Origin: Streptomyces sp. NBC_01463
GTDB taxonomy: Bacteria > Actinomycetota > Actinomycetes > Streptomycetales > Streptomycetaceae
Direction: 5' to 3'
Assembly (NCBI GenBank): GCA_036227345.1
Contig: CP109468.1
Coordinates: forward strand, 8,943,179 to 9,007,178
DNA: 64,000 bases
The position numbers were made by a program, and so were the translations under genes. Shown here in pieces: positions 37,571 through 44,983 of the stretch. How positions within the stretch are numbered: position 1 is the first letter of the stretch; every line of letters starts with the position of its first letter. Under the pieces are notes generated by a model. That model was not told the DNA's origin. It was given only the letters and a program-made list of their open reading frames with translations, and made no database searches.

Positions 37571-37809
37571 CCAACCCGCCCGGCTCAACCAGCGAGCAAC
37601 TCCCCGACGGCATCCTCGCCCTCCTGGGCCCCCGCACCTACCTGTCGACCGCCTGCGAAACCGCGCTGCTCCTGACGAAGGCCATCGCCCGCAACCCCGA
37701 CCGCGACGACCTCCCAGGGGTGCGGGACCGCATGCACGCCAGGTGCAGGCTCAACCACAAATTCACTGGGGCGCTGTGCAGCTGCCCGTGTCACCCACAG
37801 GCCGACTGA
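37567..37809 (+). CDS. Small Cys-containing protein, third of the trio
   Basis: GTG 37567 with GGAGGA upstream at 37557 gives 80 residues: ILALLGPRTYLSTACETALL, then GVRDRMHARCRLNHKFTGAL and the Cys-rich end CSCPCHP. Cys/His near the C-terminus (C, H, C-x-C, C-H) could bind zinc. It completes a translationally coupled three-gene unit; function unknown. Confidence 0.6.
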   Translation: MTNPPGSTSEQLPDGILALLGPRTYLSTACETALLLTKAIARNPDRDDLPGVRDRMHARCRLNHKFTGALCSCPCHPQAD

Positions 37810-38020
37810 GCCAAGCGGTGAAGCTGGTGTCGTACCTCATCCGTGCCGCGAAACCGGCGCCCACCCCTGTCCCTGCCCCCTGCCCCCTGCCCCCTGACCG
37901 CGAAAGCGCAGTTATCAGAGTCGGAGGGGCAGCAGCCTCTCGGGCGGCGTAGCTCCCGTAGATGAAACCAGATGTGACGGGATGTGACGGGGTGTTGTGG
38001 TTACGTGTTGCAGTGGCCGT

Positions 38021-38359
38021 TCAGAGGTGGTTGTCGAGGAGTTTCCGTAGCTCGGAGGTGGTCATGGGCCCGGTGGCGTGCGCGACTGTCTTTCCCTCCT
38101 TCAACAGGATGTAGGACGGGGCTTCGGTGATTTCGTATTGCTTGGTTGCGGCCGGACAACGTGTGATGTCGGCGCGGACGGCCGTCAGGCGGTCTGTGTA
38201 GTGGTCGGCGATGCCACCCACGATGAGGTCCATCTCTCGGCAGGGTTCGATCGCCTTGGGCCACGTCCCGGTGAAGTATGCGAGGACCGGAAGTGCGCTC
38301 ATCTTGAGGATGAAATTGAACTCGGCATCCTCACGGGGGCGGTGTACCCGCTTCGCCAT
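38021..38359 (-). CDS. Thioredoxin-fold protein with a single active-site cysteine
   Basis: A 112-residue thioredoxin-like domain: LPVLAYFTGTWPKAIEPCRE at the active-site helix, LTAVRADITRCPAATKQYEI, and the cis-Pro loop ITEAPSYILLKEGK. The CxxC is replaced by W-PKAIEPC, so only one Cys remains at that site. No signal peptide. Likely binding, monothiol or structural function rather than a classical reductase. Confidence 0.85.
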   Translation of the reverse strand: MAKRVHRPREDAEFNFILKMSALPVLAYFTGTWPKAIEPCREMDLIVGGIADHYTDRLTAVRADITRCPAATKQYEITEAPSYILLKEGKTVAHATGPMTTSELRKLLDNHL

Positions 38360-38398
38360 GGAATTCTCCTGACCTCGCGTTTTGTCGTTCCATCCCCA

Positions 38399-38824
38399 TC
38401 ATCCCTTGCGCGGTGTGCCGGGTCGGCCCCCTCTGTCGGGATGGGGCCGGCCCGGCAGTCGAACGGGGAACTGCGCGTCGACGCGGACTGTCTGGCGGGC
38501 TTCGACCGGGACATGATGCTCCCGCTTCTGCTTCCGTATCGGATGTTCGCAGTTCTGGTCGGTGGATCGGTGGATCGGTGGATCGGTGGACCGGTGGGCG
38601 GGTTGCTGCTCGGGGTCACGGGCGGGTGGGCGGGGGATGTCGAGGACGGCGGCGCCCTGGCGGCCGAGTTCGTGCGGTGGCCCGGCGGCTGCGGCCTGTG
38701 CGGTCTGTGCCCTGTTGGAACTCGCACAAGCGAACTGGGCCGCAGCTGCTGCTTCCACTGCTCCGGCGATACGCCCCCTGAGAGCCCCCTCCTTGAACCT
38801 CGTTGTCGATGGCGGGTCCAGCAC
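38399..38824 (-). CDS. Possible hypothetical protein with repeat-encoded segment
   Basis: The N-terminal half (GRIAGAVEAAAAAQFACASS, then PPHELGRQGAAVLDIPRPPA) reads as a helical protein. The middle includes HRSTDPPIHRSTD, encoded by an 8-bp tandem repeat. The C-terminal part is less convincing. Could equally be non-coding. Confidence 0.3.
   Translation of the reverse strand: MLDPPSTTRFKEGALRGRIAGAVEAAAAAQFACASSNRAQTAQAAAAGPPHELGRQGAAVLDIPRPPARDPEQQPAHRSTDPPIHRSTDQNCEHPIRKQKREHHVPVEARQTVRVDAQFPVRLPGRPHPDRGGRPGTPRKG
38561..38592 (+). repeat. 8-bp tandem repeat GGTGGATC, four copies
   Basis: GGTGGATC at 38561, 38569 and 38577, then GGTGGACC at 38585. Since 8 is not a multiple of 3, copy-number change would shift any overlapping frame. 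Confidence 0.85.
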
Positions 38825-38911
38825 ATGGGGTGCGGGGGAGTGGCAGGCTCTGGTGAGAGATCCGGGCTGTACGCAGCCCCCGCGGCCAGGAGTTTCATAC
38901 CAGGCTCTGGT

Positions 38912-39205
38912 TCAGCCGGTGATTTTGTGGGTGGTGATGTGGATGTACTGGACGTCGAGTTCGTCGGCGATGGTGGTGAGGGTGTCGGCGAGGGCCCGGA
39001 CGGTGACGGGCTCCAGACTGACGGCGGCGCCTTCTTCTGCGACACGTACGGGGATGCCGTCGCGTGTGCCGGCTGCCCAGCTATGGGCGATGGAGCGCAG
39101 GAGCGCGGTGACGTGGTCGGCGGGTACGGTCAGTCGCCCGTCGGTCTCAATACTGACCTCAGGAGCCGCGAGCTGCGCCTCGTGTTCTTCCTCTCCGGGA
39201 TTCAT
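38912..39205 (-). CDS. Small hypothetical protein, 97 aa
   Basis: ATG 39205, preceded by AGGCGG. Contains APEVSIETDGRLTVPADHVT, then ALLRSIAHSWAAGTRDGIPV and YIHITTHKITG. Soluble alpha/beta appearance. It lies 9 bases downstream of the deaminase-like pseudogene on the same strand and is probably co-transcribed. Family not recognised. Confidence 0.6.
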   Translation of the reverse strand: MNPGEEEHEAQLAAPEVSIETDGRLTVPADHVTALLRSIAHSWAAGTRDGIPVRVAEEGAAVSLEPVTVRALADTLTTIADELDVQYIHITTHKITG

Positions 39206-39213
39206 GCCGCCTA

Positions 39214-39839
39214 TTACATGCTCAGCTTCCGCAGCGGGTCCAGCTGGGCCCGGGTGAGGTTGTCGCGTCTGGATTTGGTGTTCGATGCCCACGCGTCGGG
39301 CACATCGGGTTCGCCGGTGGCTCCGGCTGCGGGTGGCTGCAGCAGATGCTGGTTCGGTGCCTTGGCTGCGGCGGTGTATTCGGGCAGTTCGGTGACGGTG
39401 ACGCCGGCGTTGTGGAGGAGTTGGGTGCCCTGTGCTCCGGGGACAAAGGTGTTGGGTTCGCGCCATGCGGTGACGGCCCGCCGGATCCCGGCTTCCTGGA
39501 TGAGCTGGGCGGACGGGCGGGTTGTGAGGCGCGTTTCGCGCAGGGTTCCGGCGAGTTGTGGGGTGTCGCCCCGTTCTGGCGCCGCTCATCGTGGCCGAGT
39601 CTGGTGAGGGCGTCTTCTTCGGTGTGGTCGTGGGGGTCGTTCTTACGGGAGTAGCCGCGGGCCGGCTCGGTTCCGTTTTCGGTGACGATGGTCGCGCAGA
39701 TGCTGAACGCGGTGTCGGAGGGTGGGCATTGGGTGGCGAGTTCACAGGCGACGGCGAGCCGGGCCGGGTCGGTGGTGGCCTCGGGGCCTGAGCCGGGGCC
39801 GAGCCTGTCACAGCCGGTGGGGCAGGGGTGATCGGTCAT
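39214..39839 (-). pseudogene. Cytidine/riboflavin-type deaminase, frameshifted
   Basis: From ATG 39839: CELATQCPPSDTAFSICATI, then ARGYSRKNDPHDHTEEDALT (H-x-E zinc and proton-shuttle motif) and EPCAKRASQ (P-C). The frame then shifts by one at about 39500 and continues AQLIQEAGIRRAVTAWREPN, then VTVTELPEYTAAAKAPNQHL to a TAA at 39214. The second zinc cysteine (C in the usual CTQLI) is absent. The RibD-N/dCMP-deaminase fold is clear; activity is unlikely. Confidence 0.7.
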
Positions 39840-40317
39840 CGGGGCTCCGTGGTGATGTCTTTGGGTGCGTACCGCGGGAGTGCCGCGGGAGTGCCACGTT
39901 GCCGGCCTGCCGGGTTTCCAGGAGCGGGAGCCGGAGCCGGTGCAGGGCCTGCCCGTGTAGTGGGCCGGGCCGAGTATCCGTATGGCGTCGCTCTGTCCGG
40001 TCAGGAGTGGGGTGATGAGACGGTGGAGTCTGTCGGCGAGATCCTGTTCGAGGAGCTGGGTGTGGATGGTGTAGCCGTCTTCGGCCATCGGCCGCCGTAC
40101 CCCGTGCAGGTCGCCAGGACATCGAGTGCGACCGGCCATGTTGCATCGTGCGGAACACATCGTGCGGGACACCCTGAATGGTGGCGAGGGGCCCGAGTGT
40201 TTTGCCTGCCTTCGTGGCGGCTTTACTGCCGATGGCCAGGACAGGTTTCTCGCCCTCGTTGTGCCAGAACTTCCGGGCCGGGTCGTAGTCCTCGGTCCCC
40301 GTGATGGTGATCTTCAC
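39836..40317 (-). pseudogene. Hypothetical gene with apparent frameshifts
   Basis: GTG 40317 overlaps the upstream stop by GTGA. The start reads KITITGTEDYDPARKFWHNE, then LGPLATIQGVPHDVFRTMQH. The better-coding frame then changes (MAEDGYTIHTQLLEQDLADR, then LHRLITPLLTGQSDAIRI) and again near 39960, to end ALPRYAPKDITTEPR with a TGA overlapping the deaminase ATG (ATGA). The overlap at both ends argues for one original gene of about 160 residues. Function unknown. Confidence 0.45.
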
Positions 40318-40781
40318 GGGTACGCCGGAAGACCTGCCGCTGCCCGTTCGGCACGCCCTTGTTCCGATTTCTCGAGGAGACGGGGGTTGTTGGCGCGCAG
40401 GGTGCCGGCGTCGATGTGGATTGCGTCGGCCAAGGCACGTGCGGAGTCGACGTGGTCGAGGTCCTGCGGGTTGGGCAGCAGGTCCTGTCCGGGGTGGGTG
40501 TCGAGACAGCTGTCGGGGGAGGCGGCGGTGGAGAGCGGGACATGCGGGCGGGGCGTGGTGCGTCTGCAGGGCATGGGTGGGAAGGGCAGCGTTTCAGGCG
40601 GGGTGGGCAACGGTCCGGTCGGGAGCTTCCCGGAACGGTGCGGCGCCTTGTTCACGGGCGGCGGGGCAAGGGTGTGGTCGAGCCGGCCGATGATGTGGGT
40701 GGTGCCGGGGTTCGCCGGCAATCGGGCCGGTCTGCAGACCGGCCCGGGCCGCGAGTTGTAGGTACTCAGAATCGGCGTCAT
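40314..40781 (-). CDS. Hypothetical protein at head of a minus-strand operon
   Basis: The C-terminal 70 residues (DLLPNPQDLDHVDSARALAD, then AIHIDAGTLRANNPRLLEKS) are convincing. The upstream Pro-rich half makes the start uncertain: ATG 40781 or ATG 40574. The stop overlaps the next gene by GTGA. Divergent from the Tn7-like operon. Family unknown. Confidence 0.5.
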   Translation of the reverse strand: MTPILSTYNSRPGPVCRPARLPANPGTTHIIGRLDHTLAPPPVNKAPHRSGKLPTGPLPTPPETLPFPPMPCRRTTPRPHVPLSTAASPDSCLDTHPGQDLLPNPQDLDHVDSARALADAIHIDAGTLRANNPRLLEKSEQGRAERAAAGLPAYP

Positions 40782-40845
40782 GTTCTTGCAAGCGATGACT
40801 TCTGAGTAGCACTTATGACGCGGCGTTGAGACTCCCAGCCCGGAA

Positions 40846-40882
40846 TGATCACCCTTTCGAGTGATCGAAAGCGCGTGTGATC
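40846..40882. promoter_or_regulatory. Phased TGATC motifs and palindrome upstream of tnsA
   Basis: TGATC occurs at 40846, 40862 and 40878, exactly 16 bp apart. The middle copy lies in a perfect inverted repeat TTTCGA-GTGA-TCGAAA (40855-40870). It lies about 70 bases upstream of the presumed tnsA start, where a Tn7-type left end or operator would be expected. No TGT terminal sequence or paired right end could be established. Confidence 0.35.
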
Positions 40883-40950
40883 GTTCGTACCTCAGTGCCC
40901 GTGCAACTGTCCTGCGATCAAGGTCAGTTACACGAGTGCTGGGGTGGACG

Positions 40951-41730
40951 GTGGATGTAGAGGTGTGTGTTCGGCTTGCCGAGGAGGAGGCGTCTGAGGG
41001 CCTTGCCTGGGAGTCAGTGCCGTTGGAGATGCTGTACGCGGCCGAGCCGTGGCGGACGTTTCGCTGGTACATGGGGCAGAAGCACTAATCGGGTTCGTAC
41101 TGGTCGAGCACGCAGTCGGATCACGTGATCTACGAGTCGCGGCTGGAGCTGGCACGGCTGCTTTACGCGGACTTCGACCGGGATGTGACGGCGATCGTGG
41201 CCCAGCCCTTCTTGCTGCGGGCCGAAGTGGACGGAGTGCTGCGCCGGCACATCCCGGACTACCTGATGGCCACCACGGCAGGCCCACTGATCGTCGACGT
41301 CAAGCCACGGCACCGGGCGGCCAAGCCGGAGCACGCGTTCACCTTCGCCTGGACCCGCGAGGCGGTCGAGTCCCGCGGATGGCACTACGAGGTGTGGAGC
41401 GAACCGCCGGAAGCCGAGCTGGCTAACGTCCGGTTCCTCGCGGGCTACCGCCGCGACTGGCTGTTCGAGCCGGACCTGACCGAGGAGATATACGACCAGG
41501 CGGTGGAGGAGGAGTCACCGCCTGAGCGGCTGTTCGACCCGGTCATCCTCGATGAAGTACGCGACCGGGTTGTGGACGGGGGCACGCTGGGAGAAACCTT
41601 CGCCTGCCTGCCCGGTCGTCCGGCTCCGCTGGTGCGGGCCGGGGTCCTGCACCTGCTCTGGAAGCAGCAGTGGTCGGTCGACCTGAGCGTTCCCCTGAGC
41701 GCCCGCAGCGTGCTGAGGACGGCGCCGTGA
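40951..41730 (+). pseudogene. tnsA: TnsA-like transposon endonuclease with in-frame TAA
   Basis: Read from GTG 40951, the frame is open except for TAA at 41086-41088 (codon 46), located inside a well-conserved block: WRTFRWYMGQKH then stop then SGSYWSST. The rest keeps the TnsA nuclease residues: E in YESRLELARLLYADF, D in LRRHIPDYLM, and VDVK in PLIVDVKPRH (x-x-K). A C-terminal TnsA_C-like region follows. In Tn7, TnsA cuts the 5' ends and partners TnsB. A shorter product from GTG 41125 would lack the first 58 residues. Its TGA overlaps tnsB by GTGA. Confidence 0.85.
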
Positions 41731-43856
41731 GCCGGGCTGCGGTGCGGGTGGGAGTGGGGAGCCGCTTCTCCTACGACGGCGAGGTCGTCGAGGTGGTGGA
41801 ATTCGCCGGCACGCAGGCGGGCGGCGAGGTGGTCCTCAAGGACGGCCGGGGCCGGCTGCTGCGGCTGGCCGTCAAAGAACTGCTGCTGTCCGACCGCGCT
41901 CGCATCATCCCGGACGGGCCGGGGCCGGCCTCCGACGATCCGCATGAGACAGCGGCGGTGTTGCTGGGCCAGCTCGACGCCGGCGAGCGGGAGCGGGTGC
42001 TGGAGCGGGCCGCGCATGTCCGGGAGGTGCTGACCGGTTTCCGCAGTGGCAGCGAGGAACTGCCGGCCGCGGGGGAGCCTCGTGCTGCCTACGCGGCGGG
42101 TGAGCCGATGGAGAGTCGGTACGCGGCGAAGGCGGCCGAGCTCGAGGTAGCGACTCGCACGGTCAAGCGGTGGGTCGCGGCCTTCCGTCAGGATGGTGAA
42201 GCGGGACTGGTGCCGGCCCGCAGCGGGCCGCGTTCGGGGCACCGGAACGCGGAGGTGTGGTCGGAGGCGGCGCTGGAGGTGATGGTCGAGCACACGGGCC
42301 AGTCCAAGCCGTCGCGCAAGATGGTCATCGAGCGGACCCGGGCCCGGCTGCTGGCCAGGGGCTTTGCGGAGGAGGACCTGCCCAGCCGGGCGACCACCTA
42401 CCGCCTCCTGGAGGACCTGGAGCGGCGTCATCCGACGTTCCGGCTGAGCACGAAGCGGAACCGGGACATCGCCGGCCGGCCCGGCGGCGTCTACGGGAAG
42501 CTGCGGCCGACCCGGCCGGGCGAGTACCTGCTGATGGACACCAACCGGCTGGACGTCTTCGCCCTGGACCCGGTGACTCTGCAGTGGCTGCAGGCGGAGC
42601 TGACCGTTGCGATGGATTGGTACACCCGCTGCGTCTTGGGGATCAGGGTCACGCCGGTGTCGACGAAGGCCGTCGACGCCAGCGTCGCCCTCTACCAGGC
42701 GTTCCGCCCCCGGCCCGCGGGGGCCGACTGGCCGGCGCACGCGGTCTGGCCCGAACACGGCATCCCTCGGTCGGTGCTGATCGACGTCACCGCGCTTGAG
42801 GGGCCGATGCGTGGGGCGGCGTCGCCCGCGCTGGTGCCGGAGACGGTTCTGGTCGATCACGGCAAGGTGTTCGTTTCGGAGCATCTGACCAGCGTCTGCC
42901 GCCGGTTGGGGATCTCGGTGCAGCCTGCCCGGTTGCGGACTGGCCGGGACAAGGGCCCGCTGGAGAGATTTTTTCTGACCCTGCGCGAGGACCTGCTGCA
43001 GGCCCTGCCCGGCTACAAGGGGCCCGATCTGCACTCCCGGGGCGAGCGGCCGGAAGGGGAGGCGTTCTTCTTCCTCCACGAGCTTGAGGCGATCATCCGT
43101 GAGTGGGTGGCCTGCGTCTATCACCACCGGCCGCACACCAGTCTGGTCGATCCCGGGGTGCCGGGGCTGCGGATGTCGCCGGCTGCGATGTTCGAGCACG
43201 GGCTGAACCGGGCCGGCTACATCAAGGTCCCGCGCGATCCGGATCTGGCGTTTGAGTTCCTGCGGGTGGAACGGCGCAGGATCCAGCACTATGGCGTCGA
43301 CCTGGACGCACGCCGCTACAACGGCGCCGCCCTGGACTCCTACCGCGGTCTGCTCAGCGGCGAGCGGGATGGCAAGTGGCCCGTCGCGGTGAACCCGGAC
43401 GACATCAACGCGGTCTACTTCCGCGATCCCTCGAACCGCAGGTGGCATGCGCTGGCCTGGGAGCACGCACCGGGCCGGGACATGCCGGTGAGCGAGGAGG
43501 CATTGCAGTTCGCCCGCCGCCTGGCCGCGTCCCGCGACCGGTTCCCGGACGACAAGGCTGCGGTCCGTGACCTGTTCGAACGCTGGAACCTCGGTCTGGG
43601 CGTCACGCTGGTCGAGCGCCGGATGGCGCTGCGGCTCGCCCGGGAACAGAAGGCCCTGGATCTGCCCGAGCCCGAGGAGAGCGTCGCGACGCTGCCGAGC
43701 GTGAGACGCCTCATGGACTTGCCGGACGAGGCAGAACCGCAACTCGCCTCCGGGGCCGCACCGGAGACAGGCGACGACGACGCGGCTGACGAGGCCGAAT
43801 TCGTGGAGCTCGAAGACGACAGCGACTTCTACTCGGGCGCTCTGGAGGACGCGTGA
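41727..43856 (+). CDS. tnsB: TnsB-like DDE transposase of a Tn7-like element
   Basis: A 709-residue protein from GTG 41727. N-terminal SH3-like and helix-turn-helix segments (AAKAAELEVATRTVKRWVAA) bind the element ends. The retroviral-integrase-type core carries D271 (YLLMDTNRLDVF), D377 (VLVDHGKVFVS) and E413 (DKGPLERFFLT), with 35 residues between the last two. A Mu-type C-terminal beta-barrel and an acidic tail follow. It joins 3' ends to target DNA. Length and motif spacing are normal. Overlaps tnsC by GTGA. Confidence 0.93.
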   Translation: MSRAAVRVGVGSRFSYDGEVVEVVEFAGTQAGGEVVLKDGRGRLLRLAVKELLLSDRARIIPDGPGPASDDPHETAAVLLGQLDAGERERVLERAAHVREVLTGFRSGSEELPAAGEPRAAYAAGEPMESRYAAKAAELEVATRTVKRWVAAFRQDGEAGLVPARSGPRSGHRNAEVWSEAALEVMVEHTGQSKPSRKMVIERTRARLLARGFAEEDLPSRATTYRLLEDLERRHPTFRLSTKRNRDIAGRPGGVYGKLRPTRPGEYLLMDTNRLDVFALDPVTLQWLQAELTVAMDWYTRCVLGIRVTPVSTKAVDASVALYQAFRPRPAGADWPAHAVWPEHGIPRSVLIDVTALEGPMRGAASPALVPETVLVDHGKVFVSEHLTSVCRRLGISVQPARLRTGRDKGPLERFFLTLREDLLQALPGYKGPDLHSRGERPEGEAFFFLHELEAIIREWVACVYHHRPHTSLVDPGVPGLRMSPAAMFEHGLNRAGYIKVPRDPDLAFEFLRVERRRIQHYGVDLDARRYNGAALDSYRGLLSGERDGKWPVAVNPDDINAVYFRDPSNRRWHALAWEHAPGRDMPVSEEALQFARRLAASRDRFPDDKAAVRDLFERWNLGLGVTLVERRMALRLAREQKALDLPEPEESVATLPSVRRLMDLPDEAEPQLASGAAPETGDDDAADEAEFVELEDDSDFYSGALEDA

Positions 43857-44983
43857 ACAGCGAGGGCACCTGGACGCCGGGGGACTCCCACCGCCTGGAC
43901 GCGCTGACGCTCTCGCGCAAGGAGGGCTGGGCGGCGTTCGCGGGAGCCGCACCGCGGACACAGCCGGAACTACTGCCCTGCGGCGAGTACATGGCGCTGG
44001 GCGAGCGCGCGAAGGCGCAGTATGACCAGGCCCGGCGGGTCTGGCACGCGAACCTCGGGCCGCTGCGGACCCCGCAGCTGGCCGAGCTGCACGAGGACTT
44101 GTGGGACATCCTCGACAGCAACCAGCAGGACGGCGCCCAGGCCAAGGGCGCCGTGGCGGTGGACGCCGTCCCCGGACTGGGCAAGACGACCGCGGTGCTG
44201 GCCTTCGCCCGGGACTTCCACCGCCGGGAGATCGCCGAGGGCGGCGCGTTCACCGCCGGCGGGCACGAACGGCTCCCCGTCTGCCGGGTGGGCCTGACCG
44301 GGAACACCGGGATGAAGGACTTCAACCGGGCGATGCTGGAGTTCTTCGGTCACCCCGGCCGCACTACCGGCACCACCGCGCAGTTCGCCCAGCGAGCCCT
44401 GGACTGCGTGCTCTCCTGCGATGTGAAGCTGCTGATCGTCGATGATCTGCACTTCCTGCGCTGGAGGGCGGCCGGCGGCGTCGAAGTGAGCAACCACTTC
44501 AAGTACGTCGCGAACGAGTTCCCGGTCACGTTGCTGTTCGTGGGGGTCGGCCTGGCCAAGCGCGGCCTGTTCTCCGAGGGCGAGTCCTACGACAACGCGG
44601 TCCTGGCCCAGACGGGCCGGCGCACGACCCGTCTGGACATGGGGTCCTTCGAACTGACCACCGACCAGGGCCGCGACCAGTGGCGCCGGCTGCTGCTGGC
44701 GCTGGAGAAGCGCCTGGTCCTGCGCGACACCTACCGGGGCATGCTCGCCAACTACCTGTTCGACTACCTGTTCATCCGCTCCAGCGGCCACATCGGCTCG
44801 CTGATGACCCTCATCAACCGCGGCTGTCAGCGAGCCATCCGCACCGGCGCCGAGCGTCTGGACGAGGAACTTCTCAGCCGCGTCAAGATCGACCAGGCGG
44901 CGCACCTGGCCCAGGACGACGTACGCAATCTCCTGAAGGGACAGCGCTCCCGACGGACCCGCCAGAAGGCGGCCCGCCGGTGA
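43853..44983 (+). CDS. tnsC: TnsC/TniB-like AAA+ ATPase
   Basis: A 376-residue protein. Walker A at about 102-112 (DAVPGLGKTTAVLAFAR), Walker B at about 192-200 (VKLLIVDDLHFLRW), and a sensor-like YVANEFPVTLLFVGVGLAKR. It should form ATP-dependent filaments that link the target selector TniQ to the TnsB transposase. GTG overlaps the tnsB stop; its own stop overlaps tniQ (GTGA). A basic C-terminal tail (QRSRRTRQKAARR) may bind DNA or TniQ. Confidence 0.93.
   Translation: MNSEGTWTPGDSHRLDALTLSRKEGWAAFAGAAPRTQPELLPCGEYMALGERAKAQYDQARRVWHANLGPLRTPQLAELHEDLWDILDSNQQDGAQAKGAVAVDAVPGLGKTTAVLAFARDFHRREIAEGGAFTAGGHERLPVCRVGLTGNTGMKDFNRAMLEFFGHPGRTTGTTAQFAQRALDCVLSCDVKLLIVDDLHFLRWRAAGGVEVSNHFKYVANEFPVTLLFVGVGLAKRGLFSEGESYDNAVLAQTGRRTTRLDMGSFELTTDQGRDQWRRLLLALEKRLVLRDTYRGMLANYLFDYLFIRSSGHIGSLMTLINRGCQRAIRTGAERLDEELLSRVKIDQAAHLAQDDVRNLLKGQRSRRTRQKAARR

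Noticed and set aside
41445-43961. An 838-codon open frame antisense to tnsB
   Set aside because: Composition is repetitive Arg/Pro/Gln/Val, while the sense strand has a complete DDE transposase.
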